Assembly: GCF_006658505.1 (NCBI RefSeq)
Contig: NZ_VFUZ01000006.1
Coordinates: 207,423-271,422 of the forward strand
Origin: Mesorhizobium sp. B2-4-15
Lineage (GTDB): Bacteria; Pseudomonadota; Alphaproteobacteria; Rhizobiales; Rhizobiaceae
Reading direction: 5' to 3'
DNA: 64,000 bases
The first letter of the stretch is position 1; the number at the start of each line of letters is the position of its first letter. Of the stretch, positions 1-9,980 are shown piece after piece. Under the pieces are notes generated by a model. That model searched no databases, had not been told where the DNA came from, and saw only the letters and a program-made list of their open reading frames with translations. A program made the position numbers and the translations under genes.

Positions 1-3000
1 GCATTTTTTCCGGGATGTCACCGCGTGACCGGGAACGCCCAATCCAGACACGAAGCAGCGCCAGCAAGAGATCGAGATCGACTGGCTTGGCGATGTAGTC
101 GGAAGCCCCCGCGTCCAGGCATTTTTGCCGATCACCCTTCATCGCTTTGGCCGTAACCGAAATCAGCGGAATGTGAGCTATCGAGGATGTGGTGCGGATT
201 TGCCGCATCGTCTCGTAGCCGTCCATTTCCGGCATCATGATATCGATCAACGCTGCATCGACGTCGGGCGTCTGTTCCAGCAGCGCTATGCCGTCGCGGC
301 CTCGTTCAGCGTGCAGAACTTGGATGCCATAGGTCTCCAGAACGCTGGTGAGGGAATAAATGTTGCGAATATCGTCGTCGACGATCAGAACCTTCGCCCC
401 GGTGAGATCGGACCTCGCGTCCTGTTCTGTTTCGACCATGCTTTCTTCGCGGCCTTCTCCCGGAAGGGTCGCTGAAATATGCAGCGCCAACTGAGCGAAA
501 TTCTCGGCGCGCGGCACATTCGCAAAAGCCGGATTCAGCGACAGGACCGGGTCGAGCGCATCGGGATGGGGGGCAAAGAACAAAAGTTTCGGCAAGGCTT
601 CGCCGAATTGGCCGGTGACCTCGTCTAGTGCCTGCGCATTGTCTTTGGCCGAGCGTCCGAACCCGAGCACGACGGCATCATACGAGGCGATCCCGATGTC
701 GTCCGCATTTGCCGCGATCCGACCAACCGCGGTGACGGAGGTGACGCCGTCGCGGATCGCTTCGACCAGCGATAGCCGGCGATCCGGATCGGGGTCGGCG
801 ACCAGAACGCGGCGTTGGATGCGCAGCTTTCTGGAATGAATGTCCTGAAACACCTGCATCAGTTCATCCGATGATACGGGCTTAGTGGAAATGCTGGAGG
901 CGCCCTTGCGCGCGAGGCTATTAATATCTCCCGCGCCTGAGATAACGTGGACGGGAATTGCCCTCGTCTTCTGATCATGGCGTAACAGATCAAAAAGCAC
1001 CCAGCCGTCGATATCCGAAAGCCCGAGATCAAGCGTAATGGCATCGGGAACCAGCTTGCGCGCCAATGCCAAAGTGCCGGAACCCGCGTTTGACAAGACG
1101 CCTTTCAACCCGGCCGAACGCGCGAGGCCAAGCAACAAGCCTCCAAAGGTCGGGTCGTCCTCAACGATCAGAACGACCCGATCGGTGGGCGAGATAGAAT
1201 CGCGGTCATCAATTAACTCGGCCGAAGGTGGACTGTTCGGGGATGCTGGCGCTGCGACTTCGTCCGTCACAGGAAGCAAGGCCGATTGCACTGTCGCCAT
1301 TCTGGGGCCGTCGAACGGGATAACCAGCGTGAATGTCGATCCTTTGCCCGGCGTGCTTTCGACGCGCAATTCGCCGCCAAGCAACCGAGCGATCTCCCGA
1401 CTGATAGAGAGCCCCAGGCCCGTACCGCCATATTTACGACTGGTGGTGCCGTCGGCTTGCTGAAAGGCTTCGAAAATAAGCTTTTGCTTATCCTCAGGTA
1501 TGCCAATGCCGGTGTCGGTCACGGCGATCGCGAGAGCCTTTATCGGGTGCGAGGCTCGGTTGCGGCGGCCAGCTTTCTCGACCCGGAAGTTCAAACCGAC
1601 CTCACCTTCGGAGGTGAATTTGAATGCGTTCGAAAGCAGGTTGAGGACAATCTGCTGCAATCGCTTCTCATCCGTGCGGACAGTATCTGGAAGGGCTGGG
1701 TCGACCGTTATGGTAAAGCCAAGTCCCTTGTCGGCCGCCAGCTGACGGAACGTGCGCTCCATATGCTGGCGCAGGTGTGACACCGGCATGTCGTTGATAT
1801 CGATGGAGACCGTGCCGGATTCGATCTTCGACAGATCGAGGATATCGTTGATGAGGCTGAGAAGATCGGTTCCGGCGGAATTGATCGTGCGCGCGAACTC
1901 GACCTGCTTTTCGTTGAGATTGCCCTGCTGGTTGGTCGCCAGGAGATTTGAAAGAATGAGCAGTGAATTGAGCGGTGTGCGCAGTTCGTGACTCATATTG
2001 GCCAGGAACTCGGACTTGTATTTCGAAGTCAGCGCCAGCTGCTCGGCTTTCTCCTCCAATGCGCGTCGCGCCATCTCGATTTCGAGATTCTTGTTTTCCA
2101 CCTGCTTCTTTTCGTTTTCGAGCAGCTGTGCCTTTTCCTGCAGCTCCTCGTTCGTGGCATGCAGCTCTTCCTGCTTCTTGGTCAGTTCAGTCTGTCGCGC
2201 TTGCAGTTCCGAGGTCAGCAGTTGCGACTGCTTGAGCAGGCCTTCGGTGCGCATTGTCGCGGCTATGGTGTTGAGAACGATGCCGACGGACTCCATCAAC
2301 TGATTGAGGAACGACTGGTGGGTGTCGCGGAACTCGCCGAACGAGGCAAGTTCGATAACGGCTTTCACCTCATCTTCGAACAAGGCGGGAAGAATGATGA
2401 CGTTGGCCGGCGAGGCGCTGCCGAGGCCTGATGTGACGCGCAGGAATTCCGGCGGGACATTGTCGAGCATGATTGCGCGCTTGTCGGCAGCACTTTGGCC
2501 GACCAGGCCTTCGCGCAGGTCGAGGCGCTGCTTGATCGCCGCCTTGCTTTCAGCACCATAGGACGCCGCCAGCTCGAGATAGGATTCCTCTTCGTCGCGG
2601 TTGGTAACGTAGAATACCCCATATTGGGCGTTCACCAGCGGCGCGAGTTCGGACATGATGAGCCGCGAGACAGTGGCGAGGTCGCGCTCGCCTTGCAGCA
2701 TCCGCGAGAACCGGGCGAGATTGGTTTTCAACCAGTCCTGTTCGGCATTCTTCAGCGTCTGATCCTTCAGGTTGCGGATCATTTCGTTGATGTTGTCCTT
2801 GAGCGCGGCAACTTCACCCGAAGCTTCGACGCTGATCGAGCGCGTCAGATCGCCCTTGGTGACCGCTGTCGAAACCTCGGCAATGGCACGCACCTGGGTT
2901 GTGAGATTGGCGGCGAGCTGATTGACATTGTCGGTCAGGTCGCGCCACAGGCCAGCCGCTCCTGGCACACGCGCCTGTCCGCCGAGCTTGCCTTCGATAC

Positions 3001-5701
3001 CCACCTCGCGGGCGACGTTGGTCACCTGGTCGGCAAAGGTCGCGAGGGTCTCGATCATGCCGTTGATCGTATCGGCCAGGGAGGCGATTTCGCCTTTGGC
3101 ATCCACCGTCAGCTTGCGTTTGAGATTGCCTTGCGCAACCGCCGTCACCACGTCGGCGATGCCGCGCACCTGGTTGGTCAGGTTCGTCGCCATCAAATTG
3201 ACGTTGTCAGTGAGGTCTTTCCAGGTGCCGGCGACGCCTTCAACACGGGCCTGACCGCCGAGCTTGCCCTCGGTGCCAACCTCGCGCGCCACGCGCGTGA
3301 CCTCACCGGCGAAGGAGTTGAGCTGGTCCACCATCGTGTTGATGGTTGATTTCAGCTCAAGGATTTCCCCTTTCACGTCGACGGTGATCTTTTTCGACAG
3401 ATCGCCGCGGGCGACGGCGGTCGTGACCTCGGCGATGTTGCGCACCTGCCCGGTCAGGTTCTCGGCCATCGAGTTGACGTTGTCGGTCAGATCTTTCCAC
3501 GTCCCGGCAACGCCGCGCACCTGCGCCTGCCCGCCGAGCTTGCCTTCGGTACCGACCTCGCGCGCGACGCGGGTCACTTCCGAGGCAAAGGAATTGAGCT
3601 GGTCCACCATTGTGTTGATCGTGTCCTTCAGCTCCAGAATCTCTCCACGGACATCCACGGTGATCTTCTTCGAGAGGTCACCGAGCGCCACGGCGGTCGT
3701 CACCTCGGCGATGTTTCGCACCTGACCCGTCAGGTTGGCGGCCATGGCGTTGACGTTGTCGGTCAGGTCCTTCCAGGTGCCGGCAACGCCGCGCACCTGT
3801 GCCTGACCACCGAGCTTGCCGTCCGAACCGACTTCGCGCGCCACACGCGTCACCTCCGAGGCGAACGAATTCAACTGATCGACCATCGTGTTGATGACAT
3901 CCTTGATCTGCAGGATCTCGCCCAGGGCATCGACCGTGATTTTCTGCGTCAGGTCGCCCGTCGCGATAGCCGTCGCGACCTTGGACACATCGCGCAACTG
4001 GACGGTCAGATTGCCGGCCATTGCGTTGACGTTGTCAGTCAGGTCCTTCCAGGTGCCACCGACGCCCTCGACATGAGCCTGTCCGCCCAGTTTGCCTTCC
4101 GATCCCACTTCACGAGCGACGCGTGTCACTTCCGAGGCGAAGGAGTTCAACTGATCGACCATCGTATTGACGGTGTCCTTGAGCTCCAGAATCTCCCCTT
4201 TGACGTCGACCGTAATCTTCTTGGACAAGTCACCGCGGGCCACGGCCGTCGTAACCTCGGCAATGTTGCGCACCTGCCCGGTCAGATTGGCGGCCATCAA
4301 ATTGACGTTGTCGGTCAGATCCTTCCACGTGCCGCCAATTCCCCTCACCTCGGCCTGGCCACCGAGCTTGCCTTCGGTGCCGACCTCGCGCGCCACGCGT
4401 GTGACCTCGGAGGCAAAGGAGTTCAACTGATCAACCATCGTGTTGATGGTGTCCTTAAGTTCGAGAATTTCGCCTTGCACCGCCACGGTGATTTTTTTGG
4501 AGAGGTCGCCGGAAGCAACCGCCGTCGTCACCTCCGCGATATTCCGCACCTGGCCGGTGAGGTTCTCAGCCATCGAATTGACGTTGTCGGTGAGGTCTTT
4601 CCACGTGCCGGCGACGCCACGCACCTGTGCCTGGCCGCCAAGCTTGCCTTCAGTGCCAACTTCGCGCGCTACGCGCGTGACCTCGCCCGCGAAGGAGTTG
4701 AGCTGGTCGACCATCGTGTTGATCGTCGATTTCAGCTCGAGGATTTCGCCCTTCACGTCGACGGTGATCTTCTTCGAGAGGTCGCCCAGAGCCACGGCGG
4801 TCGTCACCTCGGCGATATTGCGCACCTGGCCGGTGAGGTTCTCGGCCATGGAATTCACATTGTCAGTCAGATCCTTCCATGTGCCGCCGACCCCTTCGAC
4901 GCGTGCCTGGCCGCCGAGCTTACCCTCTGTGCCGACCTCGCGCGCCACGCGCGTCACTTCCGAGGCGAACGAATTGAGCTGGTCAACCATCGTGTTGATG
5001 GTGTTCTTCAATTCGAGGATTTCGCCCTTCACATCGACGGTAATCTTCTTCGACAGATCGCCCGACGCGACGGCGGTCGTGACCTCGGCGATGTTGCGCA
5101 CCTGCCCGGTCAGGTTGGTGGCCATCGCGTTGACGTTGTCGGTCAGATCTTTCCACGTCCCGGCGACCCCTTTCACGCGCGCCTGACCACCCAACTTGCC
5201 TTCGGTGCCGACCTCGCGCGCCACGCGCGTCACTTCCGAGGCGAAGGAGGCCAACTGACCGACCATGGTGTTGACGATCTTGCCAATCCGCAGGAACTCC
5301 CCACGCAGAGGCCGGCCGTCGATTTCGACCATCATCGTTTGCGACAGGTCGCCCTTGGCGACAGCACCGATGACTCGGGCGACCTCGGCTGTCGGCTGGA
5401 CCATATCCTCGATCAGATCGTTGACGGACCGGACACTTGATTCCCAACTGCCGGTGGCGTTGCGAACGCGACCGCGCTCACCTATCCGCCCATCCTTGCC
5501 GACAACCCTGCTGAGGCGCTCGAACTCACGCGTCACCTGATCGTTGAGGTCAACGATCTCGTTGAAGGTTTCCGCGATTTCGGAATCGACCCCCTTGTAC
5601 ACGTTCTCGATACGGACGGAAAAATCACCGCGGCGGAAGGCTCTTAGAGAGTTCAGAATGATTACATGGTCCAGTTCCCTTTTGGATGCCTGCACGGTCA
5701 C
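1..5701 (-). CDS. Poly-HAMP hybrid sensor histidine kinase (3' end outside window)
   Basis: At least 1900 residues are present and the reading frame is still open at base 1. From the N-terminus: a short soluble leader with no membrane segment, a degenerate HAMP unit, nine HAMP repeats (about 5360-2880), a GAF-like domain (about 2700-2250), a coiled coil (about 2240-2020), HisKA with the phospho-acceptor motif SHELRTPL (His at 1988-1990), HATPase with DTGIGIP and GGTGLGLS, then three receiver domains. REC1 (about 1180-850) is preserved. REC2 (about 830-490) lacks the acceptor Asp (VVLGF) and looks like a pseudo-receiver. REC3 has VDDD and DIMMPEMDG. Start: GTG at 5701, because an in-frame TAA lies at 5726-5728 and GGAGG sits seven bases upstream. 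The layout recalls fungal group III (Nik1-type) osmosensing kinases. The signal sensed and the output are unknown. Confidence 0.93.
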   Translation of the reverse strand, partial: MTVQASKRELDHVIILNSLRAFRRGDFSVRIENVYKGVDSEIAETFNEIVDLNDQVTREFERLSRVVGKDGRIGERGRVRNATGSWESSVRSVNDLIEDMVQPTAEVARVIGAVAKGDLSQTMMVEIDGRPLRGEFLRIGKIVNTMVGQLASFASEVTRVAREVGTEGKLGGQARVKGVAGTWKDLTDNVNAMATNLTGQVRNIAEVTTAVASGDLSKKITVDVKGEILELKNTINTMVDQLNSFASEVTRVAREVGTEGKLGGQARVEGVGGTWKDLTDNVNSMAENLTGQVRNIAEVTTAVALGDLSKKITVDVKGEILELKSTINTMVDQLNSFAGEVTRVAREVGTEGKLGGQAQVRGVAGTWKDLTDNVNSMAENLTGQVRNIAEVTTAVASGDLSKKITVAVQGEILELKDTINTMVDQLNSFASEVTRVAREVGTEGKLGGQAEVRGIGGTWKDLTDNVNLMAANLTGQVRNIAEVTTAVARGDLSKKITVDVKGEILELKDTVNTMVDQLNSFASEVTRVAREVGSEGKLGGQAHVEGVGGTWKDLTDNVNAMAGNLTVQLRDVSKVATAIATGDLTQKITVDALGEILQIKDVINTMVDQLNSFASEVTRVAREVGSDGKLGGQAQVRGVAGTWKDLTDNVNAMAANLTGQVRNIAEVTTAVALGDLSKKITVDVRGEILELKDTINTMVDQLNSFASEVTRVAREVGTEGKLGGQAQVRGVAGTWKDLTDNVNSMAENLTGQVRNIAEVTTAVARGDLSKKITVDVKGEILELKSTINTMVDQLNSFAGEVTRVAREVGTEGKLGGQARVEGVAGTWKDLTDNVNLMATNLTNQVRGIADVVTAVAQGNLKRKLTVDAKGEIASLADTINGMIETLATFADQVTNVAREVGIEGKLGGQARVPGAAGLWRDLTDNVNQLAANLTTQVRAIAEVSTAVTKGDLTRSISVEASGEVAALKDNINEMIRNLKDQTLKNAEQDWLKTNLARFSRMLQGERDLATVSRLIMSELAPLVNAQYGVFYVTNRDEEESYLELAASYGAESKAAIKQRLDLREGLVGQSAADKRAIMLDNVPPEFLRVTSGLGSASPANVIILPALFEDEVKAVIELASFGEFRDTHQSFLNQLMESVGIVLNTIAATMRTEGLLKQSQLLTSELQARQTELTKKQEELHATNEELQEKAQLLENEKKQVENKNLEIEMARRALEEKAEQLALTSKYKSEFLANMSHELRTPLNSLLILSNLLATNQQGNLNEKQVEFARTINSAGTDLLSLINDILDLSKIESGTVSIDINDMPVSHLRQHMERTFRQLAADKGLGFTITVDPALPDTVRTDEKRLQQIVLNLLSNAFKFTSEGEVGLNFRVEKAGRRNRASHPIKALAIAVTDTGIGIPEDKQKLIFEAFQQADGTTSRKYGGTGLGLSISREIARLLGGELRVESTPGKGSTFTLVIPFDGPRMATVQSALLPVTDEVAAPASPNSPPSAELIDDRDSISPTDRVVLIVEDDPTFGGLLLGLARSAGLKGVLSNAGSGTLALARKLVPDAITLDLGLSDIDGWVLFDLLRHDQKTRAIPVHVISGAGDINSLARKGASSISTKPVSSDELMQVFQDIHSRKLRIQRRVLVADPDPDRRLSLVEAIRDGVTSVTAVGRIAANADDIGIASYDAVVLGFGRSAKDNAQALDEVTGQFGEALPKLLFFAPHPDALDPVLSLNPAFANVPRAENFAQLALHISATLPGEGREESMVETEQDARSDLTGAKVLIVDDDIRNIYSLTSVLETYGIQVLHAERGRDGIALLEQTPDVDAALIDIMMPEMDGYETMRQIRTTSSIAHIPLISVTAKAMKGDRQKCLDAGASDYIAKPVDLDLLLALLRVWIGRSRSRGDIPEKM
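2870..5360 (-). repeat. Tandem array of nine 276-bp HAMP-coding repeats
   Basis: The codons for the LTDNVN motif recur at 2922, 3198, 3474, 3750, 4026, 4302, 4578, 4854 and 5130, exactly 276 bp (92 residues) apart. Each unit encodes one HAMP domain plus linker, with the recurring phrases [28 protein letters not shown] and [12 protein letters not shown] tenth, diverged unit lies N-terminal (near 5420) and is out of step by about 15 bp. The near-identity makes the array prone to unequal recombination and generates long overlapping open frames on the opposite strand that are not genes. Confidence 0.95.
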
Positions 5702-5955
5702 AGCGCCCCTCCGATGCCGATGGATTTACGTTAGAATCCCCCACGGCCGAGCTACATCTCGCCGCAAGCTTGAAAACGTGCCATTTGGATAATGGTTCCA
5801 TGTCGCCGTACTTCGCCGAGGTCAGCACGGCGACGGGTTGCATAGCCTGTGACTCGAAGGGTTTCGAACGAGAAGGCGTCGTTCTCAAAGAGGAATTTCT
5901 TGTCGCTGGCTCCAGTACAGGGGAATGCGTGAGGCGGCTCTGAGGTATCGGCGCG
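5702..5955. other. Upstream region of the poly-HAMP kinase; no gene recognised
   Basis: It holds the kinase ribosome binding site (GGAGG near 5710) and the 3' flank of the SnoaL-like gene. An 85-codon frame on the plus strand overlaps the kinase start and has no recognisable family, so it is not called. Confidence 0.4.
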
Positions 5956-6408
5956 CTACAGTTGAGCGCCAGGAACCTCGGCGACCCCCAGCTGCTGCAT
6001 GAAAAGCAGGCTGTCGGCGTTGGCCCAATATTCAGCCAGAAGACCATCCTTGATGCGCAAGGTGTCCGTGCCGGTGAAGGTGATCGTGCGGCCGATCGCA
6101 TTGGCCGATGCGCCTGGGAAACCGCCATGGTAGGTGCCCCGTGCCCGCCAGCGAACAACCAGGAAGTCGCCATCGATGATCGGCCCCTGCTCGATCGTGA
6201 AATTGAGGCCGGTGAGGACGGAATTGATGCCGCCGACCCAGGCGTTGAGGGCGGCGCGGCCCTTGATGGTGTCATCGCCGAAGCCGGTCAGCGGCGCGGC
6301 GTGGGCGACGAAATCCGGAGCGATGATCTTGTCGGTGTAAGATAGATCGCCGTTCCAGAGCAGACGCCAGGATTCGACAAGAGCGGCATGGGATGATGTG
6401 TTGGTCAT
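5956..6408 (-). CDS. SnoaL/NTF2-like ester cyclase-family protein
   Basis: A 150-residue protein with the alpha+beta cone pattern of SnoaL-like proteins: an N-terminal helix (SSHAALVESWRLLWNGDL), then DFVAHAA, VVRWRARGTYHGGF and a C-terminal FTGTDTLRIKDGLLAEYW strand pair. Family members range from polyketide cyclases to hydrolases and ligand-binding proteins, so no reaction can be assigned. I chose ATG 6408 (MTNTSS) rather than in-frame starts further upstream, because the family begins a few residues before the first helix. It lies downstream of the DUF680 gene on the same strand and is divergent from the LysR gene, which may control it. Confidence 0.75.
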   Translation of the reverse strand: MTNTSSHAALVESWRLLWNGDLSYTDKIIAPDFVAHAAPLTGFGDDTIKGRAALNAWVGGINSVLTGLNFTIEQGPIIDGDFLVVRWRARGTYHGGFPGASANAIGRTITFTGTDTLRIKDGLLAEYWANADSLLFMQQLGVAEVPGAQL

Positions 6409-6553
6409 GGGATTCTTTCGAGTTTGAACGGCTTCGTTGGTGATGGAGGGGGCGGTCCGTAGCGAGTTTTGCGGACCGTGCGAGACGGCATTCTGGCAAT
6501 CCGACCGACAGCAGAGCGACGGATCCCCGTCGCTTGCTGCCAAGTGTCACCTG

Positions 6554-6760
6554 TCAGTGGCTGCCAAACAGATTACGGTCGCTGCCCTGAACGACGGGCT
6601 GCTTGGCCGCGGGCTCCGACTTTTTGATCGAAGCCGTGTACGAGTTGTCGACGGTAGCGGCCGGCTGGTTGGCGTTGGCCGAGCCATAGTTGTCGCTGCC
6701 GGCGAAGGCGGCGCCCATGGCAACGAGCATGGCGGCTGCGGTAAGCGCGATCTTGGTCAT
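6554..6760 (-). CDS. DUF680-family small exported protein
   Basis: A 68-residue protein with an N-terminal signal peptide (MTKIALTAAAMLVAMG, probable cleavage after AFA) and the body SDNYGSANANQPAA followed by DNSYTASIKK. This matches the DUF680 family, which I know mainly from multicopy genes in Mesorhizobium. Function is unknown; a periplasmic or secreted location is expected. It is divergent from the LysR gene at 6902, with 141 bp between them. Confidence 0.8.
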   Translation of the reverse strand: MTKIALTAAAMLVAMGAAFAGSDNYGSANANQPAATVDNSYTASIKKSEPAAKQPVVQGSDRNLFGSH

Positions 6761-6901
6761 GTTGAATACTCCTGGTTTTCAAGGCTGGTTGTTTCTGGGA
6801 GTGGCTGCTGGCCGTCTCCGTGTTTGCTTGCGTCTGTTGTATGAAGCCTTTGAGTTCGAATAGAAATTGACAGAAAATGGCGATCTGATATTCACAAATG
6901 A

Positions 6902-7816
6902 ATGACAGAGATCGACTGGAACCTGATCAAGAGTTTTGTCACCGTGGCGGAGACCGGCAGCCTGTCCGCCGCCGCGCGAAAGCTCGCCGCGAGCCAGCCG
7001 ACGCTTGGCCGCCACATCGCCGAGTTGGAACAAGCGCTGGGCGTGACGCTGTTCCGGCGCGGCCGAAGCGGCTACGCGTTGACTGAGGCCGGCAGCACGC
7101 TTTTCGAACGCGGCCGGGCGGTGAGCGAGCAGGCCAGCGCCTTCTCACGCCTGGCGCTGGGGTCCGTCGAGGCCATCGAAGGCAGCGTGCGCATCGCGGC
7201 CAGCGAGGTGGTGGCTGCCTATGTTCTGCCGGAGATGACCGCCAGGCTTGCCGTCGAGGAGCCTGGCATCGAGCTCGAAATCGTCGCTTCGAATCAGGTT
7301 GAAAATCTCCTGCGCCGGGATGCCGACATCGCCATCCGCATGGTCAAGCCGGCGCAGAACGAGCTGGTGGCGCGCAAGGTCGCGGACATACCGCTGCGCA
7401 CTTGCGCGGCGATATCCTATCTCGACCGGCGAGGCCGCCCGCGGGAGCTCGGCGATCTGGCCGCCCACGATCTGGTGGGCTTCGACCGCAGCGACGATAT
7501 GATCCGCGCTTTTGCCCAGTTCGGCATCTCATTGACCCGCAATGCTTTCCGTTTCAGGGCGGACAACCAGATCGTTCTGTGGGAAGCGCTGCGGACTGGA
7601 AATGGCATCGGCATCGGTCAGGAGCCGCTGATCCGCCGCGACCCGTTGATGGAAGTGGTGCTGCCGGACCTGCCGCTGCCGGTATTGCCGGTTTGGCTCG
7701 CGATGCATCGGGATGTCCGCACCAGCATACGTATCCGCCGGGTGGCGGATTTCCTGCATGAAGAATTGAAGCTTTATTCGGCCGGCGCCGGGTCGGGAGC
7801 GAATTCGGCGCGGTGA
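6902..7816 (+). CDS. LysR-family transcriptional regulator
   Basis: 304 residues. The N-terminal winged helix-turn-helix is clear (DWNLIKSFVTVAETGSLSAA, then ARKLAASQPTLGRHIAELEQ), followed by a substrate-binding effector domain from about residue 90. It is one of the single-gene LTTRs similar to regulators of small metabolic genes, and its effector is unknown. It is transcribed away from the DUF680 and SnoaL-like genes, the usual arrangement for an LTTR controlling a divergent target. Confidence 0.9.
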   Translation: MTEIDWNLIKSFVTVAETGSLSAAARKLAASQPTLGRHIAELEQALGVTLFRRGRSGYALTEAGSTLFERGRAVSEQASAFSRLALGSVEAIEGSVRIAASEVVAAYVLPEMTARLAVEEPGIELEIVASNQVENLLRRDADIAIRMVKPAQNELVARKVADIPLRTCAAISYLDRRGRPRELGDLAAHDLVGFDRSDDMIRAFAQFGISLTRNAFRFRADNQIVLWEALRTGNGIGIGQEPLIRRDPLMEVVLPDLPLPVLPVWLAMHRDVRTSIRIRRVADFLHEELKLYSAGAGSGANSAR

Positions 7817-8119
7817 GCAAGCCCCGCCAGACGGGCTTCACGTCGGCTCCAGTCGCAGTTCGACAGTACCGGATTCAGAAGCCTTTTCTGATGTATGGTC
7901 CGTCGGACAACAGCCGGTGGGCGGTATGGCCCATTCCAGGAGCCTGGCGCTATCGTCCATATACCGAGATTTTCGGCCTGGTGCTCGATCTCGCTGCCCT
8001 CTGGGCATGTAAACCCGCCCGTTCTTTGCAACCCACCGGACGGACATGCCTCCATCTCCGCAAATTCCAATTCGCGTTATTCCAGTCGACCAGCAGGTGT
8101 GTTACTACGTCGATGAATT
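7817..8119. other. Intergenic region upstream of zur; no gene recognised
   Basis: About 300 bp between the LysR gene and the zur promoter. Frames of about 100 codons exist on both strands but overlap each other and resemble no family, so none is called. Confidence 0.4.
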
Positions 8120-8140
8120 GTTACGTTATTTCCTAACGAG
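8120..8140. promoter_or_regulatory. Possible Zur operator upstream of zur
   Basis: A perfect 5-bp inverted repeat CGTTA-TTTCC-TAACG at 8124-8138, preceded by TTGTTA, lies 16 bp before the zur start codon. It only partly resembles the stronger boxes at 10986 and 15414. Autoregulation of zur is plausible, but the match is weak. Confidence 0.4.
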
Positions 8141-8153
8141 AATATGAATCGAA

Positions 8154-8579
8154 ATGCCTGATCCACACTCAACAGATCCGGCCTTCAGTGGTCTGACCAA
8201 GAACCAGTCGCTGGTCCTGGAGACTATTGCCAAGGCGCGTAGGCCGATCGGCGCTTACGAGATTTTGAGGGAGTTGGCGCCTCGAGGGATCAGATCACCC
8301 GTGCAGATCTATCGGGCGGTCAACAGCCTTATTCAATGCGGTATCGTCCACAAGGTCGAGAGCATCAACGCGTTTGTGCGCTGCACCGACGCGCATCCCC
8401 ATCATGGACAAACAACGATCCTCGCAATTTGTGATGACTGCGGAACTGTTGTTGAACATCACGACGAGACGGTCGACCGCCGGCTTGTGGCCTGGGCCAA
8501 ACAGGAGGCCCTCGAGGTCAACGCCGTCACTATCGAACTCAAAGTGCGATGCGCCAATTGCAGTGCTTTAGCCCCCTGA
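8154..8579 (+). CDS. zur: Zinc uptake regulator Zur (Fur family)
   Basis: 141 residues: an N-terminal winged helix (LTKNQSLVLETIAKARRPIGA, YRAVNSLIQCGIVHKV) and a C-terminal dimerisation/metal domain. The domain has the two structural-zinc CxxC pairs (CDDC near residue 102 and CANC near residue 134) and the DAHPHHGQ metal loop. CxxC pairs and a lone short acidic tail fit Zur better than Fur, Mur or PerR. Context agrees: znuABC and a CobW GTPase with clear Zur-box palindromes lie within 7 kb. Expected role: with Zn(II) bound, represses high-affinity zinc uptake genes. Confidence 0.9.
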   Translation: MPDPHSTDPAFSGLTKNQSLVLETIAKARRPIGAYEILRELAPRGIRSPVQIYRAVNSLIQCGIVHKVESINAFVRCTDAHPHHGQTTILAICDDCGTVVEHHDETVDRRLVAWAKQEALEVNAVTIELKVRCANCSALAP

Positions 8580-8739
8580 CGAACACCAAAACCCGGATCT
8601 AGTACGGCAACTATTTGGGGGTGACCGCCAAGGTCATAGCTGTGGATTCCCCCATGCGTACCGGCTTTGGCATAGGCCGATGGCCGAAACCGCGAACACC
8701 ATGCCCCGTGGGCATTGCGAACCCGTCAATAACCTGGGC

Positions 8740-9615
8740 TCAGTCGAATTCGAGGAGGAATGGTGCGATCATCTCGCAGGTCAGATCGGGAAACTCCTCA
8801 TAGAACGAGAGCTTACCGCGCGGCAGTTCGACGGTCAGAACATCGGGGAGCGATGCGAGGCCGGTCATCTCCGCCTTCGACTTGCGTGGAGTTCCGCCAC
8901 CGTAGGCGACAAGTATCTTCGTCGGGATACGTCGCGCGCTTTCCTGGAAGGCGTCGCGATCGATGAACGGATCGAGTTCCCCGGCGACGAAGCGGAAGGA
9001 AGCGTAGCGGGCGCCAGGCGCTTCGGTAACCGCGCGTTTTTCGGCCATACGCTCTGGCGTCAGCCAGGTCGGATCGGCATAGACATGGCCGCGCGCCATC
9101 AAGCCGATCACTGTGCTGTTCACATTGAGCCGATAGATGACAGACCCGATCAGCGGCAGGTCGACAGCCTTGACCAGCCCGCGAAACAGCGCCATGCGCC
9201 TGCCGGTCATGGTTGGAAGCGGCCCACGCCAAGTCGGCGACAACAGGCACAGACGACCGAATCCTGCCGGATTTTCGGCGGCCTCCGCCAGCACATAGCC
9301 CGCGGCGTGGCCTGCCGCGATGGTGGCGGCCGGCTGAACGATACTCTCCATGACAAAGCGCAGGAATGTACGATGGAGTTCCGGGCGCCAGTCGACCCTA
9401 GGGCGAGGCAAGGTGCCGAAGCCGGGCCAGTCGATGGCAGTCGTCGCGAAGGAGGTACCGAGCCGCTCCTGCAGCGATCGCATCTCGGTACGGGTCGAGA
9501 TTGAGCTGAGCGCCGGCAGCAGGAGCAGGTTCTTGCCCGCTCCAAAACGGGTCAGGCCGATGGCGACCTTTTTGCCATCGGCGCTCCATTCAATCTGATC
9601 CTCGATCCAGTCCAT
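8740..9615 (-). CDS. Alpha/beta-hydrolase fold protein with a degenerate triad
   Basis: 291 residues with the alpha/beta-hydrolase layout: LLLPALSSISTR, then AIDWPGFG, then a nucleophile-elbow region. The elbow reads GHAAG (residues 102-106), with Ala104 where the catalytic Ser should be. The usual C-terminal His region reads KLSFYEEFP, with Tyr where His is normally found. The acid region (VAGELDPFID) is kept. This suggests a non-hydrolytic member. It is the last gene of the Zur-boxed operon, four bases after the small gene at 9620-9949, and converges with zur. Confidence 0.75.
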   Translation of the reverse strand: MDWIEDQIEWSADGKKVAIGLTRFGAGKNLLLLPALSSISTRTEMRSLQERLGTSFATTAIDWPGFGTLPRPRVDWRPELHRTFLRFVMESIVQPAATIAAGHAAGYVLAEAAENPAGFGRLCLLSPTWRGPLPTMTGRRMALFRGLVKAVDLPLIGSVIYRLNVNSTVIGLMARGHVYADPTWLTPERMAEKRAVTEAPGARYASFRFVAGELDPFIDRDAFQESARRIPTKILVAYGGGTPRKSKAEMTGLASLPDVLTVELPRGKLSFYEEFPDLTCEMIAPFLLEFD

Positions 9616-9619
9616 GCCT

Positions 9620-9949
9620 TCAATGCTGTTTGACGTTCACCTTTCGGGGTGAACCCTCCGTCTCCTGGCTGGGAAGCCGCCGCTCGATTTGCAACGCGAG
9701 TGCAATGTCAGGCTTTCCAATCATTGCCGCTGCCTTGCCGACGCGCAAGCAGCGCATCGGACGCCCCTCCTCGAATATGCTGATGACGGTCTCCAGATCA
9801 GGACAGCCGGATTCGCGGCAGCGAACCTCCGTAACGGTGATTGCGACATCTTCCTTCAGATCAAGCCCATTGCGTATCCATTGTCTGATCCTGTCGGCAT
9901 TCGATGATGACGGCCCCCGTCTGGGAGCAAAGGGATTGACGAATTTCAC
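9620..9949 (-). CDS. Small protein of CobW operon, unknown function
   Basis: 109 residues if GTG 9949 is used: VKFVNPFAPRRG, then NADRIRQWIRNGLDLKEDVAI and VRCRESGCPDLETVISIFEEG. The CxxxxCP motif and the tail recall short proteins found beside CobW genes in Rhizobiales, some misannotated as nitrate reductase. An ATG at 10069 is possible but lies deep inside the CobW gene. GTG 9949 follows AGAGAGG and starts after the CobW stop, so I prefer it. Lies between cobW and the hydrolase gene in one operon. Confidence 0.55.
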   Translation of the reverse strand: MKFVNPFAPRRGPSSSNADRIRQWIRNGLDLKEDVAITVTEVRCRESGCPDLETVISIFEEGRPMRCLRVGKAAAMIGKPDIALALQIERRLPSQETEGSPRKVNVKQH

Positions 9950-9980
9950 CAGCTTCGCAGCCTCTCTTGATCGGCAAGGA

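Noticed and set aside
2870..5360. CRISPR-like or satellite array
   Set aside because: Repeats are 276 bp, contiguous and in frame, with no spacers; they are protein-domain repeats.
2495..5440. Long plus-strand open frames (up to 455 codons) inside the kinase gene
   Set aside because: They mirror the repetitive HAMP-coding sequence; the translations are low-complexity shadows and the minus frame has clear kinase domains.
7774..8136. Two overlapping frames of about 100 codons on opposite strands before zur
   Set aside because: Neither resembles a protein family and neither has a good ribosome binding site.
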